DNA of 64,000 nucleotides, from positions 186,001 to 250,000 of the forward strand of contig NZ_JANUCJ010000002.1 of NCBI RefSeq assembly GCF_024807615.1, read 5' to 3'. Positions 38,414 to 46,155 of this stretch are shown in pieces. Under the pieces are notes generated by a model. The model saw nothing but the letters and a program-made list of their open reading frames with translations. It had not been told where the DNA came from and ran no database searches. The position numbers and the translations under genes are program-made. This DNA is from Tsukamurella ocularis. GTDB taxonomy: Bacteria; Actinomycetota; Actinomycetes; Mycobacteriales; Mycobacteriaceae. Within the stretch, counting starts at the first letter, position 1; each line of letters starts with the position of its first letter.

Positions 38414-39268
38414 GTGACGTCCTTCCCTGAGCTCGACCGCCCGGTCCTCATCGCGGCGTTCGAGGGCTGGAACGATGCGGGTGACGCCGCGTCGGGAGCC
38501 GTCGAGCACCTCGAGCTGACCTGGGACGCGAAACTCATCACCGAGGTCGACTCGGACGACTTCTACGACTTCCAGGTCAACCGGCCGATCATCAAGCAGG
38601 TCGACGGCGTGACCCGCGCAGTCGAGTGGCCGTCGACGACGCTGTCTGTGTGCCGGCCGCCCAAAGCCGACCGCGACGTCGTGCTTCTCCGCGGCACGGA
38701 ACCGAACTTCCGCTGGCGCGCGTTCTGCGACCAGTTGCTCGCGATCTTCACCGAGTTGCACATCGATAGCGTCGTGATCCTGGGTTCGCTGCTCGCGGAC
38801 ACGCCGCACACCCGCCCCGTCCCCGTGACCGGCGCCGGCTACGACGCCGACTCGGCGAAGCGCTTCGGCCTTGAGCAGAACCGGTACGAGGGACCCACCG
38901 GGATCACCGGCGTCCTGCAGGACGCGTGCGTGCGCTCCGGCTTCCCCGCGGTCTCGTTCTGGGCCGCGGTGCCGCACTACGTCTCCCAGCCCCCGAACCC
39001 GAAGGCCACCGTCGCCCTGCTACAGCGCGTGGAGCACGCGCTCGACCTCGCAGTGCCGCTTGGTGACCTGCCCACGCGCGCCGAGGCGTGGGAGGCGTCC
39101 GTGACGGAGATGACCGAGGATGACGAGGACATCGCCGACTACGTGCGCGGGCTCGAGGAGCGCGGGGACGCGGAGGCCAAGGACGTCGAGCAGCACATCG
39201 ATGCCGACGCCATCGCGGAGGAGTTCGAGAAGTACCTGCGCCGCCGCGACCCGGGCACGGGACCGTAG
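38414..39268 (+). CDS. PAC2-family protein (Rv2125-like)
   Basis: The 284-residue protein belongs to the PAC2 family, named after a proteasome assembly chaperone fold; the bacterial role is unknown. Typical segments are LIAAFEGWNDAGDAASGAVEH, VVLLRGTEPNFRWRAF and VSFWAAVPHYVSQPPNPKAT. The acidic C-terminal tail includes VTEMTEDDEDIADYVRGLEE. The presence of a full Pup-proteasome locus in the same window is suggestive, but actinobacterial PAC2 has not been tied to proteasome assembly. It is divergent from metH, as is Rv2125. Confidence 0.88.
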   Translation: MTSFPELDRPVLIAAFEGWNDAGDAASGAVEHLELTWDAKLITEVDSDDFYDFQVNRPIIKQVDGVTRAVEWPSTTLSVCRPPKADRDVVLLRGTEPNFRWRAFCDQLLAIFTELHIDSVVILGSLLADTPHTRPVPVTGAGYDADSAKRFGLEQNRYEGPTGITGVLQDACVRSGFPAVSFWAAVPHYVSQPPNPKATVALLQRVEHALDLAVPLGDLPTRAEAWEASVTEMTEDDEDIADYVRGLEERGDAEAKDVEQHIDADAIAEEFEKYLRRRDPGTGP

Positions 39269-39287
39269 TGGTGGGGAGCGGGTGGCG

Positions 39288-39599
39288 CTAGCCGATCCGC
39301 TCGATGGAGACGACCGGCGTGGTGATGCGCCAGGTACGCACGTCTGGATCGTCGGCGGCGCGGACCCAGAACTGCGCCGACTCGCCCACCCGGCAGCTCT
39401 TGATGCCCAGCAGCGGAATGTCCTCCGAGTCACGGCGCAGCGCGCTGATGCTCCATTGCTCCCCCTCGGCGTCGCCGCCGATACCCGGCGCGCGCATCAG
39501 GGTCATCTCCCCCAGATCGACCACATACGTGGACGTGCGGGTCTGTACGGTCCACACGCCCTCGGTCAGATCCGGGGCCAGCTCGCTGACGGTCCTCAC
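39288..39599 (-). CDS. Conserved-looking hypothetical protein
   Basis: This 103-residue soluble protein (VRTVSELAPDLTEGVWTVQT, later MTLMRAPGIGGDAEGEQW, GIKSCRVGESAQFWVRAADD) has no recognised domain. GTG 39599 is preferred because a strong TATATT hexamer ends 6 nt upstream. It is followed by PAC2 on the other strand (20 bp away) and preceded by mshC on the same strand, whose stop is 25 bp upstream. Confidence 0.7.
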   Translation of the reverse strand: MRTVSELAPDLTEGVWTVQTRTSTYVVDLGEMTLMRAPGIGGDAEGEQWSISALRRDSEDIPLLGIKSCRVGESAQFWVRAADDPDVRTWRITTPVVSIERIG

Positions 39600-39605
39600 A
39601 GGCGC

Positions 39606-39611
39606 AATATA
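39606..39611 (-). promoter_or_regulatory. Predicted -10 element of the 103-residue hypothetical gene
   Basis: TATATT on the minus strand, 6 nt before GTG 39599, is an AT-rich island in a GC-rich gap and a good match to TANNNT. Confidence 0.55.
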
Positions 39612-39624
39612 GCGTGTCGCGCTG

Positions 39625-40869
39625 TCAGGCCGCCGCAGGTACGCCGAGCAGCGCGTCGACCGCGAGGGCGACGGCGGCCGGTGCGCCCGCATCCGGACCG
39701 CCGACGGTGACGGCCTTCTCTGCCCAGGTGTCGATCGCGGTGAGGGCGTGCGGGGTGTCGAGATCGTCCGCAAGGTAGCGCCGGACGCGTGCGATGAGCT
39801 CCGCGCCGTCCGGCGCGGACGACGCCTGGAAAGCCCGGCGCCACAGGTCCAGTCGCGCCAGCGCCCGCTGCAGTACCTCGTCGGACCACGGCCGGTCCTG
39901 CCGGTAGTGCCCCTCGAACAGGCCCAACCGGATCGCGGCCGGGTCGACGCCCGAGCGCCGCAGCTTCGAGACGAAGACGAGATTGCCACGACTCTTGGAC
40001 ATCTTCTCGCCGTCGAGGCCGATCATCGCTGCGTGCACGTAATGCCGCGCGAGGCGGCGCTCACCGGTCGCCGCCTCGACGTGTGCTGCCGAGTACTCGT
40101 GATGCGGGAAGATCAGGTCGCTGCCGCCGCCCTGGATGTCGAAAGTCGCGCCCAGGCGGTTCGCCGCGATCGCGGCGCACTCGATGTGCCACCCGGGGCG
40201 TCCGGGGCCCTGCGGCGAGGGCCACGACGGCTCGCCCGGGCGCTCGGCGCGCCACAGGATCGGGTCGATGCTGTCGCGCTTGCCCGGGCGGTCGGGGTCG
40301 CCGCCGCGTTCGGCGAAGAACGTCTCCATCGTCGCGCGGTCGTAGCCCGACTCGTAGCCGAACTGCTCCGTGGCGTCGGAGCGGTAGTAGACGTCGGGGA
40401 ACTCCGAATCGTCGACGACGTACGCCGAGCCGTTGTCCAGGAGCTTCCCGACGTACTCGACGACCTCGTCGACCGACTCGACCGCCCCAATGTAATCGCG
40501 CGGCGGGATCACCCGCAGCGCCTCCATGTCCTCGCGGAACAGGTCGGTCTCCCGGGCACCCAGGTCGCGCCAGTCGATCCCGTCGCGCTCGGCCCGCTCG
40601 AACAGCGGGTCGTCGACGTCGGTCACGTTCTGCACGTAGTGCACCTCGTGGCCGTTGTCCCGCAGCACGCGGTTGACCAGGTCGAACGCGAGGTACGTGG
40701 CGGCGTGGCCGAGGTGCGTGGCGTCGTAGGGCGTGATGCCGCAGACGTACATGCCGGCCACCGCGCCGGGGTTGACGGGGCGCACGGCCGCGTCCGACGT
40801 GTCGTAGAGGCGCAGCGGGACCGACGGTCCGGGCACGGTGGGGACGGTGGGGGTCGGCCAGGAACGCAT
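39625..40869 (-). CDS. mshC: Mycothiol ligase MshC
   Basis: MshC joins cysteine to glucosaminyl-inositol with ATP, the key step of mycothiol synthesis. The 414-residue protein equals the mycobacterial length and resembles cysteinyl-tRNA synthetase: [20 protein letters not shown] (HIGH-like motif and zinc Cys), [25 protein letters not shown], and KMSKSRGN. The shortened C-terminus without a tRNA anticodon domain separates it from CysS. The ATG at 40869 follows TAGGGT and a G-run. Its presence shows a mycothiol-making actinobacterium. Confidence 0.95.
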   Translation of the reverse strand: MRSWPTPTVPTVPGPSVPLRLYDTSDAAVRPVNPGAVAGMYVCGITPYDATHLGHAATYLAFDLVNRVLRDNGHEVHYVQNVTDVDDPLFERAERDGIDWRDLGARETDLFREDMEALRVIPPRDYIGAVESVDEVVEYVGKLLDNGSAYVVDDSEFPDVYYRSDATEQFGYESGYDRATMETFFAERGGDPDRPGKRDSIDPILWRAERPGEPSWPSPQGPGRPGWHIECAAIAANRLGATFDIQGGGSDLIFPHHEYSAAHVEAATGERRLARHYVHAAMIGLDGEKMSKSRGNLVFVSKLRRSGVDPAAIRLGLFEGHYRQDRPWSDEVLQRALARLDLWRRAFQASSAPDGAELIARVRRYLADDLDTPHALTAIDTWAEKAVTVGGPDAGAPAAVALAVDALLGVPAAA

Positions 40870-41011
40870 ACCCCCCACCCTATGCGCACTCATCCGGGCG
40901 TGGATTCCGGGCCGGATCGGCGGGCGGAGGCTCGCTCGCCGATCCGGCACGCGGACTGTCTGCGGCGGAAGGTGAACGAACAGCCGTCCGACGAGGGACG
41001 ATGCTGTGCGA

Positions 41012-41034
41012 CAAGAACTCTCAGCAAGTTCTTG
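41012..41034. promoter_or_regulatory. Inverted repeat upstream of the DUF692 cassette, possible operator
   Basis: CAAGAACT-N7-AGTTCTTG is a perfect 8-bp palindrome about 80 bp before the TIGR04222 start, in an otherwise featureless 247-bp gap (40870-41116). TTTGTCAAA follows near 41075. Either could bind a regulator; a weak attenuator is an alternative. Confidence 0.4.
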
Positions 41035-41116
41035 CCCCCGGTTACTAGCGGGCAGTCCGATCTACCGCCATGCTTTGTCAAACATGAAGGTCCGTCCGTC
41101 TCAGGAGGTGAATATC

Positions 41117-42034
41117 ATGTCCCGCAATCCATTCGAGAACATCCTCGGCCATCTGCTCCCCACCGAGTCGCGGTGGTTCCTGTACTGCCTGCTCGGCGGC
41201 ATCACCTTCGCCCTGACCTGGCGTTTTCTGACTGCGGTCCGGCGCCCGCCGATCGAGCACCCACCGCTCACCGTGGCGGAGATCGCCTGCCTGCGGTCGT
41301 GGCAGGCACCACTCGTCGCGACGATGGGCCTCCTCAGAGCGGGTGGGCACCTCGACGCCGACGGTCGCGCCGATCCCACGCGTCCCCTCCCGCCCGCCAC
41401 GGACGACTTCACCCGCCGGCTGCTGCACCGGCTCGACGGATCGCAGTTCTCCGTGAACCTGCTGCTTCACGACCAGCTGGTCTCGCTGCGGGACCTGGAG
41501 CATGGTCTCGCGCGGCGCGGCTACCTGCGCACGGGCGGCGAGCGCTGGCGTACCCGGTTCGGCGCGATGCCATTCGCCGCCATCGTGGTCGCGGGGGTCG
41601 TGTGCACGCCCGTGCTGATCCTGACCGGGAGTGCTCCGGCGAAGGCGCCGGTGATGGCCTTCCTCGTCCCGTCCGTACTCACGGCCGTCTTCCTCCTCCC
41701 CCCGCTCATGTCGGTGCCCCGCACTACGCGTGCGGGAAAGCGGCTCCTCGCGTCCGAGCGGGCGCGCGCGAGCTACCTCAAGCCGGCACTGCGGCCTGCC
41801 TTCGCGACGTACGGCGCCGCCGCGGTGGGGCTGTCCGTCGCCCTCTTCGGGACGGCCGCGCTCTGGCAGATCGATCCCCGATATGCCGCGGCGATGGCTG
41901 TGGCGGGCGGCACGGGCAGCGGCGGCGCCGGATCGTCCTGCGGCAGCTCCTTCACCTGTGGCGGCTCCTCCTGCAGCGGCGGCGACGGGGGTGGCTGCGG
42001 GGGATGTGGTGGCTGCGGCGGGTGCGGCGGATGA
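41117..42034 (+). CDS. TIGR04222-type membrane protein with Cys/Gly-rich tail
   Basis: This 305-residue protein has a membrane helix near the N-terminus (ESRWFLYCLLGGITFALTWR read in part), a soluble region with EIACLRSWQAPLVATMGLLR typical of TIGR04222 proteins, two central helices (about residues 150-195), and another near 245. It ends in a ~33-residue tail of Gly, Ser and seven Cys, the last four spaced as CGG repeats. AGGAGGTG lies 6 nt before the ATG at 41117. The tail looks like a modification substrate for the DUF692 enzyme that follows with an ATGA overlap. A structural or metal-binding tail is the alternative. Function of the family is not established. Confidence 0.85.
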   Translation: MSRNPFENILGHLLPTESRWFLYCLLGGITFALTWRFLTAVRRPPIEHPPLTVAEIACLRSWQAPLVATMGLLRAGGHLDADGRADPTRPLPPATDDFTRRLLHRLDGSQFSVNLLLHDQLVSLRDLEHGLARRGYLRTGGERWRTRFGAMPFAAIVVAGVVCTPVLILTGSAPAKAPVMAFLVPSVLTAVFLLPPLMSVPRTTRAGKRLLASERARASYLKPALRPAFATYGAAAVGLSVALFGTAALWQIDPRYAAAMAVAGGTGSGGAGSSCGSSFTCGGSSCSGGDGGGCGGCGGCGGCGG

Positions 42035-42885
42035 GCACCGTTGCCGCTCTCGGACCGCTCGGCCTGGGCTGGCGGCGCGAGATCGCGGGCGTCATCGCCG
42101 ACCTACGACCCGGTTTCTGCGAGGTGATCGCCGAATCGGTCCGGATCCGGCGGGGCCGAGCGCACATCGACCCGCTGCTGGCGGACCTCCGCGACCGCGG
42201 CGTGCCACTTGTGCCGCACGGCGTCGCTCTGTCGCTGGGTGGTGTGGACGAGCTCGAGCCCGAGCGGGTGCACCGTCTGGCGACCTGCGCTGAGGCCTTC
42301 GGGGCGCCGTTGGTCAGCGAGCACATCGCCTTCGTCCGTGCCGGCGGTGTCGAGGCGGGCCACCTGCTTCCGGTTCCCCGCACCCGGGAGTCGCTCGACG
42401 TGCTGGTCCGCAACATCACCCGGATGCAGGAAGCCCTACCGGTCCCGCTCGCCGTGGAGAACATCGCGGCCTTCCTGCGCTGGCCCGAGAACGAGTACAG
42501 CGAGGCGGAGTTCTTGACCGAGCTGCTCGACCGCACCGGCGCGATGCTCGTGCTGGACGTGGCGAACGTCTACGCCAACGCACTCAACCGGCGCCGCGAC
42601 CCGCACGACGAACTGGCGCGTCTGCCCGTCGACCGGATCGCCTACAGCCACGTCGCAGGCGGCTCTGAGGGCGGCGGCCGCTATCACGACACGCACACCG
42701 ACCCGGTCAACGCCGGTGTGCTCGAGCTGGTCACGGCCCTGCGGGAGCGCGCCGACGTGCCGTTCATGCTCGAGCGCGACGGTCGCTACCCGCCCACGGC
42801 CGAGCTCTTCGATGAGCTCGACGCCATCGCCGTGGCCGCCGGCTGTCCGCCGATCACCGAGGACGCGCGGAAGGAGTGGGCATGA
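42031..42885 (+). CDS. DUF692 (MNIO-type) multinuclear iron enzyme
   Basis: This 284-residue TIM-barrel protein belongs to DUF692, the family of MbnB and TglH, which use two or three irons to oxidise cysteines or peptide bonds in ribosomal peptides. Conserved ligands are present: His63 (PHGVALSLGG), His98 (SEHIAF), Glu143 (AVENIAAFL), Asp176 (LDVANVYANA), His207 (YSHVAGG), Asp220-His222 (YHDTHTDPV) and Glu248 (LERDG). It should therefore be active. It starts within the stop of the TIGR04222 gene and ends within the start of the small His-rich gene. The likely substrate is the neighbour's Cys-rich tail, which is inference from context only. Confidence 0.9.
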   Translation: MSTVAALGPLGLGWRREIAGVIADLRPGFCEVIAESVRIRRGRAHIDPLLADLRDRGVPLVPHGVALSLGGVDELEPERVHRLATCAEAFGAPLVSEHIAFVRAGGVEAGHLLPVPRTRESLDVLVRNITRMQEALPVPLAVENIAAFLRWPENEYSEAEFLTELLDRTGAMLVLDVANVYANALNRRRDPHDELARLPVDRIAYSHVAGGSEGGGRYHDTHTDPVNAGVLELVTALRERADVPFMLERDGRYPPTAELFDELDAIAVAAGCPPITEDARKEWA

Positions 42886-43085
42886 GCCTGCGGGAACGCC
42901 AGGAAGCCCTGGTCCGGGCCCTCGTCGCCGACGGTCCCGTGCCCGACGGCTTCGATCCGGACGAGGTCGCGGCCGCCGGGGCGGTGTGCCGGCACAAGCT
43001 CGACGCGCACGCGCACGCGGCGCACGCGCACGCGGCGCACGCCCAGGCGCCCCGTCGGCTGTGGTGGCTGCCGGGGCGCGGATGA
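42882..43085 (+). CDS. Small DUF692-partner protein with His/Ala repeat
   Basis: The 67-residue protein starts MSLRERQEALVRALVADGPV then PDGFDPDEVAAAGAVCRHKL, a pattern I recall from short proteins or C-terminal extensions that accompany DUF692 in actinobacteria (SCO6045-like). It may be the recognition partner, as MbnC is for MbnB. Residues 42-56 are an Ala/His run with five His, plus His38 and Cys36 next to it, so metal binding is possible. The end is PRRLWWLPGRG. The ATG overlaps the DUF692 stop; the gene closes the three-gene unit. Confidence 0.78.
   Translation: MSLRERQEALVRALVADGPVPDGFDPDEVAAAGAVCRHKLDAHAHAAHAHAAHAQAPRRLWWLPGRG
43005..43049 (+). repeat. 15-bp tandem repeat encoding AHAHA
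   Basis: Three head-to-tail copies of GCGCACGCGCACGCG lie inside the small gene; copies one and two are identical and the third has two changes. The unit is in frame, so copy number changes alter only the His/Ala run. Confidence 0.85.
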
Positions 43086-43100
43086 GCGGTCAGCGCGCGA

Positions 43101-43877
43101 TCAGAAGGGCGGCCAGGGGATCGGCCGGCTCGGGGTCGGCAGCGGCATCGCGCCGAGCTCGAGGAGGATCTGCGCACGCTCGACGAGGGCGGTCTGCTCC
43201 TCGTCGGTAATGAGCCCCGTCAGGTCCGGCGGGGCCGCGCGGAAGGCCTCGACGTCGGCGAGCAGCTCATCGCCGACGGGGCGACCCGCCCAGCCCCACA
43301 GCACGGTCCGGAGCTTCGGGGCACTGTGCAGGCAGATGCCGTGGTCCACGCCCTGGACGCGACCGTCTGGACCGGTGAGGACGTGGCCGCCCTTGCGGTC
43401 GGCGTTGTTGATGAGCACGTCGAGCACCGCGAGGCGGCGCAGCCGCGAGTCGTCGGCGTGCGCGAGCGCTACCTCCGCGATGCCGTCCGGCGCGTCCTCG
43501 TCCTCGACGTAGCCGGTGAACACCTTCAGGTAGCCATCGGGCACCCCGTCGAGTGGGAACAGATCGACCAGGTCCGGGCCATCCTCCGGTTCGACGACCC
43601 AGCGCTGCACCATGCCCGGCCCGAGCGGGCCGTCGCGCAGCACGGTCTCGGGGATCAGGCCCCAGCCGAGCGCCTCCGAGACCCGGTACGACGCGACCTC
43701 GCGCCCGGCGAGCGTCCCGTCGGGGAAGTCCCACAGCGGCACCTCACCGCGGATCGGCTTGTAGACCGCCCGCTCCCCCGTGTCGCCGAGGTCGCAGAGC
43801 AGGGTGGCGTTGGAGGCGCTGGTGATCCGGCCGAGGATCGTCAGATCGGCGCTCTCGAGGTCCACCGTCAGGTCCAC
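43101..43877 (-). CDS. SCO1664-family PI3/4-kinase-like protein (Rv2133c position)
   Basis: This 258-residue protein resembles phosphatidylinositol-kinase/HipA-like folds. ERAVYKPIRGEVPLWDFPDG carries the ATP-site Lys, LINNADRKGGHVL is the catalytic-loop-like motif, and GVDHGICLHS is the DxG-like metal motif, so kinase activity is plausible but unproven. The GTG start directly follows the DUF3090 stop with no gap. The trio phosphomutase-DUF3090-SCO1664 is conserved in actinobacteria. Confidence 0.85.
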   Translation of the reverse strand: MDLTVDLESADLTILGRITSASNATLLCDLGDTGERAVYKPIRGEVPLWDFPDGTLAGREVASYRVSEALGWGLIPETVLRDGPLGPGMVQRWVVEPEDGPDLVDLFPLDGVPDGYLKVFTGYVEDEDAPDGIAEVALAHADDSRLRRLAVLDVLINNADRKGGHVLTGPDGRVQGVDHGICLHSAPKLRTVLWGWAGRPVGDELLADVEAFRAAPPDLTGLITDEEQTALVERAQILLELGAMPLPTPSRPIPWPPF

Positions 43878-44459
43878 CTACTCGTCCTCGGAGCCGAAAG
43901 CGGCGCCGCGGCGGTAGCCGTTGAGGCGCACGCACATGTGCCCGTCGGCATCGAGCGGCTCGCCGCAGAGCGGGCACGCCGGGCGGCCCGCGCCGAGCAC
44001 CTTCTCGGACCGGTTGGCGAACTGCCGGGCCGCGACGGGGGTGAGGAAGACGCGGACCGCGTCGGGGCCTTCCTCGGCGTCGTCGGCGAGCACGACGGAC
44101 TCGTCGAGCTCCTGCTCGGTGATCGCGAGCAGCTCGATGACCACCGCCTTCTCCTCGGAGTCCCAGCCCAGGCCCATGGTGCCGACGCGGAACTCCGCGT
44201 CGACGGGCATCACGAGCGGGTGCAGATCGGTGACAGGCGTGTCGGCGGCGGGCATCGCGGTGCCGAAACGACGGGCCACCTCGTCGAGCAGCGCGGCGAT
44301 GCGCTCGGCGAGCACCTCCACCTGCTGCTTCTCCAACAGCACGGAGACGATGCGGGAATCGTGCACGGCTTGCAGGTAAAAGGCACGATCGCCGGGCTGC
44401 CCGACGGTGCCCACGACGAACCTGTCGGGGGTACGGAAAACATGGACGGAGCGGCTCAT
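43878..44459 (-). CDS. DUF3090 protein (Rv2134c-like)
   Basis: This is a 193-residue protein of unknown function found across actinobacteria. It begins MSRSVHVFRTPDRFVVGTVG and has DRAFYLQAVHDSRIVSVLLE; the C-terminal CPLCGEPLDADGHMC with two CxxC-like elements may bind zinc. The start overlaps the phosphomutase stop by 4 nt. Its fixed neighbours suggest one shared pathway, perhaps with the kinase-like protein downstream. Confidence 0.9.
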   Translation of the reverse strand: MSRSVHVFRTPDRFVVGTVGQPGDRAFYLQAVHDSRIVSVLLEKQQVEVLAERIAALLDEVARRFGTAMPAADTPVTDLHPLVMPVDAEFRVGTMGLGWDSEEKAVVIELLAITEQELDESVVLADDAEEGPDAVRVFLTPVAARQFANRSEKVLGAGRPACPLCGEPLDADGHMCVRLNGYRRGAAFGSEDE

Positions 44460-45115
44460 GCCTCGCCTCCCACCGTGGCCTCCTTGGCTGGACGTTTAGG
44501 CAGCGTGACGGTACCGGACGAGTTGACGCACTGCACGAGCGGGCGCGCGGGGCCGTAGGTCACGACGGAGACGGATGCCGGAGCGACGAAGAGCCGCTGG
44601 AACTGATCCAGGTGGGTGCCGAGCGCGTCGGCGACGACGGCCTTGATGACGTCGCCGTGGCTGCACGCCACCCAGACGGCCCCGGGGCCGTGCTCCTCGG
44701 TGAAGCGGCGGTCCGCCTCGCGGATCGCGGCGACCGCGCGGGTCTGTACGTCGGAGAGACCCTCCCCGTCGGGGAAGACTGCAGCGGAGGGCTGCTGCTG
44801 CACGACCTTCCACAGCGGCTCCTGCAGCAGGTCCTTGATCGCGCGGCCGGTCCAGGTTCCGTAGTCGACCTCCACGAGCCGATCGTCGACTTCCGGCGTG
44901 AGGCCGTGCGCGGCGGCGAGCGGCGCCAGGGTCTGCTCGCAGCGCAGGAGCGGAGAACGGACGGCGGCCACCAGCTCGACATCGGCGAGGCGGCCGACGA
45001 GATCGGCGGCCTGGGCGCGGCCGGCATCGTCGAGCGCGACGCCCTCGGCCCGTCCCGCGAGCACCCCGGAGGTGTTCGCGGTCGAGCGGCCGTGGCGCAG
45101 CAGGATCACGGTCAT
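44456..45115 (-). CDS. Histidine-phosphatase family protein (MSMEG_4193/Rv2135c type)
   Basis: This 219-residue phosphoglycerate-mutase-like phosphatase has the catalytic RHGRSTANTSG with His8, Arg in RSPLLRCEQT, Glu in LVEVDYGTWTG and the second catalytic His in ACSHGDVIKAV. The substrate is unknown. The ATG at 45115 lies 6 nt after TAGACT. It is the first gene of a three-gene unit with DUF3090 and SCO1664. Confidence 0.9.
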   Translation of the reverse strand: MTVILLRHGRSTANTSGVLAGRAEGVALDDAGRAQAADLVGRLADVELVAAVRSPLLRCEQTLAPLAAAHGLTPEVDDRLVEVDYGTWTGRAIKDLLQEPLWKVVQQQPSAAVFPDGEGLSDVQTRAVAAIREADRRFTEEHGPGAVWVACSHGDVIKAVVADALGTHLDQFQRLFVAPASVSVVTYGPARPLVQCVNSSGTVTLPKRPAKEATVGGEA

Positions 45116-45121
45116 GCCCCG

Positions 45122-45127
45122 AGTCTA
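45122..45127 (-). promoter_or_regulatory. Predicted -10 element of the Rv2135c-like operon
   Basis: TAGACT on the minus strand stands 6 nt before ATG 45115 and fits a leaderless start for the phosphomutase-DUF3090-SCO1664 unit. Confidence 0.5.
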
Positions 45128-45188
45128 TGCACGCGGGACGTCCTGCCCCGCCCCCTGATCGCTCAGGGCTGAACCGATGGGTCCGCGG

Positions 45189-46085
45189 CTACGCGGCGAC
45201 CACAGACCTCGCCAGAGCGCACGCGGCGGCCACGGCAGCGTCGGACGCGGGGAGCAGCGGGAGGCGCACCGCGGGCGTCGCGATCCGGCCCTGCGCGGCC
45301 AGGACGCCCTTGATCACCGTCGGATTCGGCTCGGCGAACAGTGCCGCCGCCAGCTCCGCGAGAGCGCCGCCGATCACCCGCGCCTCCTCGAGCCGGTGCT
45401 CTCGCCACGCCGCGACCAGCGCCGCGAACTCGCCTGCAGCGACGTTGCCACAGGCGGAGATCGCGCCGTGTCCGCCGAGGGCCAGCACGGCGCCGACGAA
45501 GGTGTCGTCGCCCGCGAGAACCGAGATCGCGCCGGGCGTCGCGGTGTTGATCGCCGCGAGCAGGCGCACCGTCGTCTCGGTGACGCCGCCGGCGGCGTGC
45601 TTGAACCCGCCCACCCCGTCGATCGCAGCCAGCTCGAGCAGCGTGTCCAGCGACAGAGTGCGCCCGGTGCGCTGCGGCACGTCGTAGACGATCACCGGTA
45701 CCGGGCTCGCGGCGGCGACCCGGCGGTAGTGCTCGACCACGCCCGCCTCCGAGGGGCGCGTGTAATACGGGACCACGACGAGCGCGAAGTCGGCTCGCGG
45801 GACGATGCCGCCGAGCGCGGCCGCGGTGTCCGCCGTCGCGTTGCTGCCGACGCCCACGGTGAGAACGGCGCGGTGCTCGGCGCAGACCCCGCCGATGCGG
45901 TCGATCACGGTGGCGCGCTCCGCGGGGGTGAGCGTCGCGGGCTCGCCCGTGGTGCCGAGGGCGAGGAGGCCGTCTGCACCGTCGGCGAGGCTGTCGTGGG
46001 CCAGGCGCTCGAGCGAGGCGAGGTCGACGGTGCCGTCCGCGGCGAAGGGCGTGACGAGGGGGACGTGGAGGCCGGTGAGCTGCAT
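45189..46085 (-). CDS. DapA/NAL-family aldolase-lyase
   Basis: The 298-residue TIM-barrel protein belongs to the dihydrodipicolinate synthase family. Motifs are LGTTGEPATLTPAER (pyruvate carboxylate site), VVPYYTRPSEAGVVEHY with the catalytic Tyr, VIVYDVPQRTG, and GGFKHAAGG with the Schiff-base Lys. The Arg after YDVPQ fits true DapA, but the house-keeping dapA of mycobacteria lies elsewhere, so a paralog with another aldehyde partner is possible. It diverges from a LysR gene, which may regulate it. The ATG at 46085 (MQLTGLHVPLVTPF) is clear. Confidence 0.82.
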   Translation of the reverse strand: MQLTGLHVPLVTPFAADGTVDLASLERLAHDSLADGADGLLALGTTGEPATLTPAERATVIDRIGGVCAEHRAVLTVGVGSNATADTAAALGGIVPRADFALVVVPYYTRPSEAGVVEHYRRVAAASPVPVIVYDVPQRTGRTLSLDTLLELAAIDGVGGFKHAAGGVTETTVRLLAAINTATPGAISVLAGDDTFVGAVLALGGHGAISACGNVAAGEFAALVAAWREHRLEEARVIGGALAELAAALFAEPNPTVIKGVLAAQGRIATPAVRLPLLPASDAAVAAACALARSVVAA

Positions 46086-46143
46086 GGTCTCAGACTCTGA
46101 CACCGCGAGCGAAAGATCCAGCACGATATTCCGATGTCGAGCG

Positions 46144-46149
46144 TAAGCT
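46144..46149 (+). promoter_or_regulatory. Predicted -10 element of the LysR gene
   Basis: TAAGCT ends 6 nt before ATG 46156. The 70-bp region 46086-46155 is shared with the divergent dapA-like gene and is the natural place for LysR binding. Confidence 0.5.
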
Positions 46150-46155
46150 GAACTG

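Noticed and set aside
39748-42030. A long plus-strand frame running from inside mshC into the DUF692 gene
   Set aside because: Only the part from ATG 42031 has family similarity and coupling; the upstream 760 codons are antisense to mshC or out of frame with the TIGR04222 gene.
43005-43049. Short CRISPR-like repeat array
   Set aside because: The 15-bp units are contiguous without spacers and in frame in a coding sequence.
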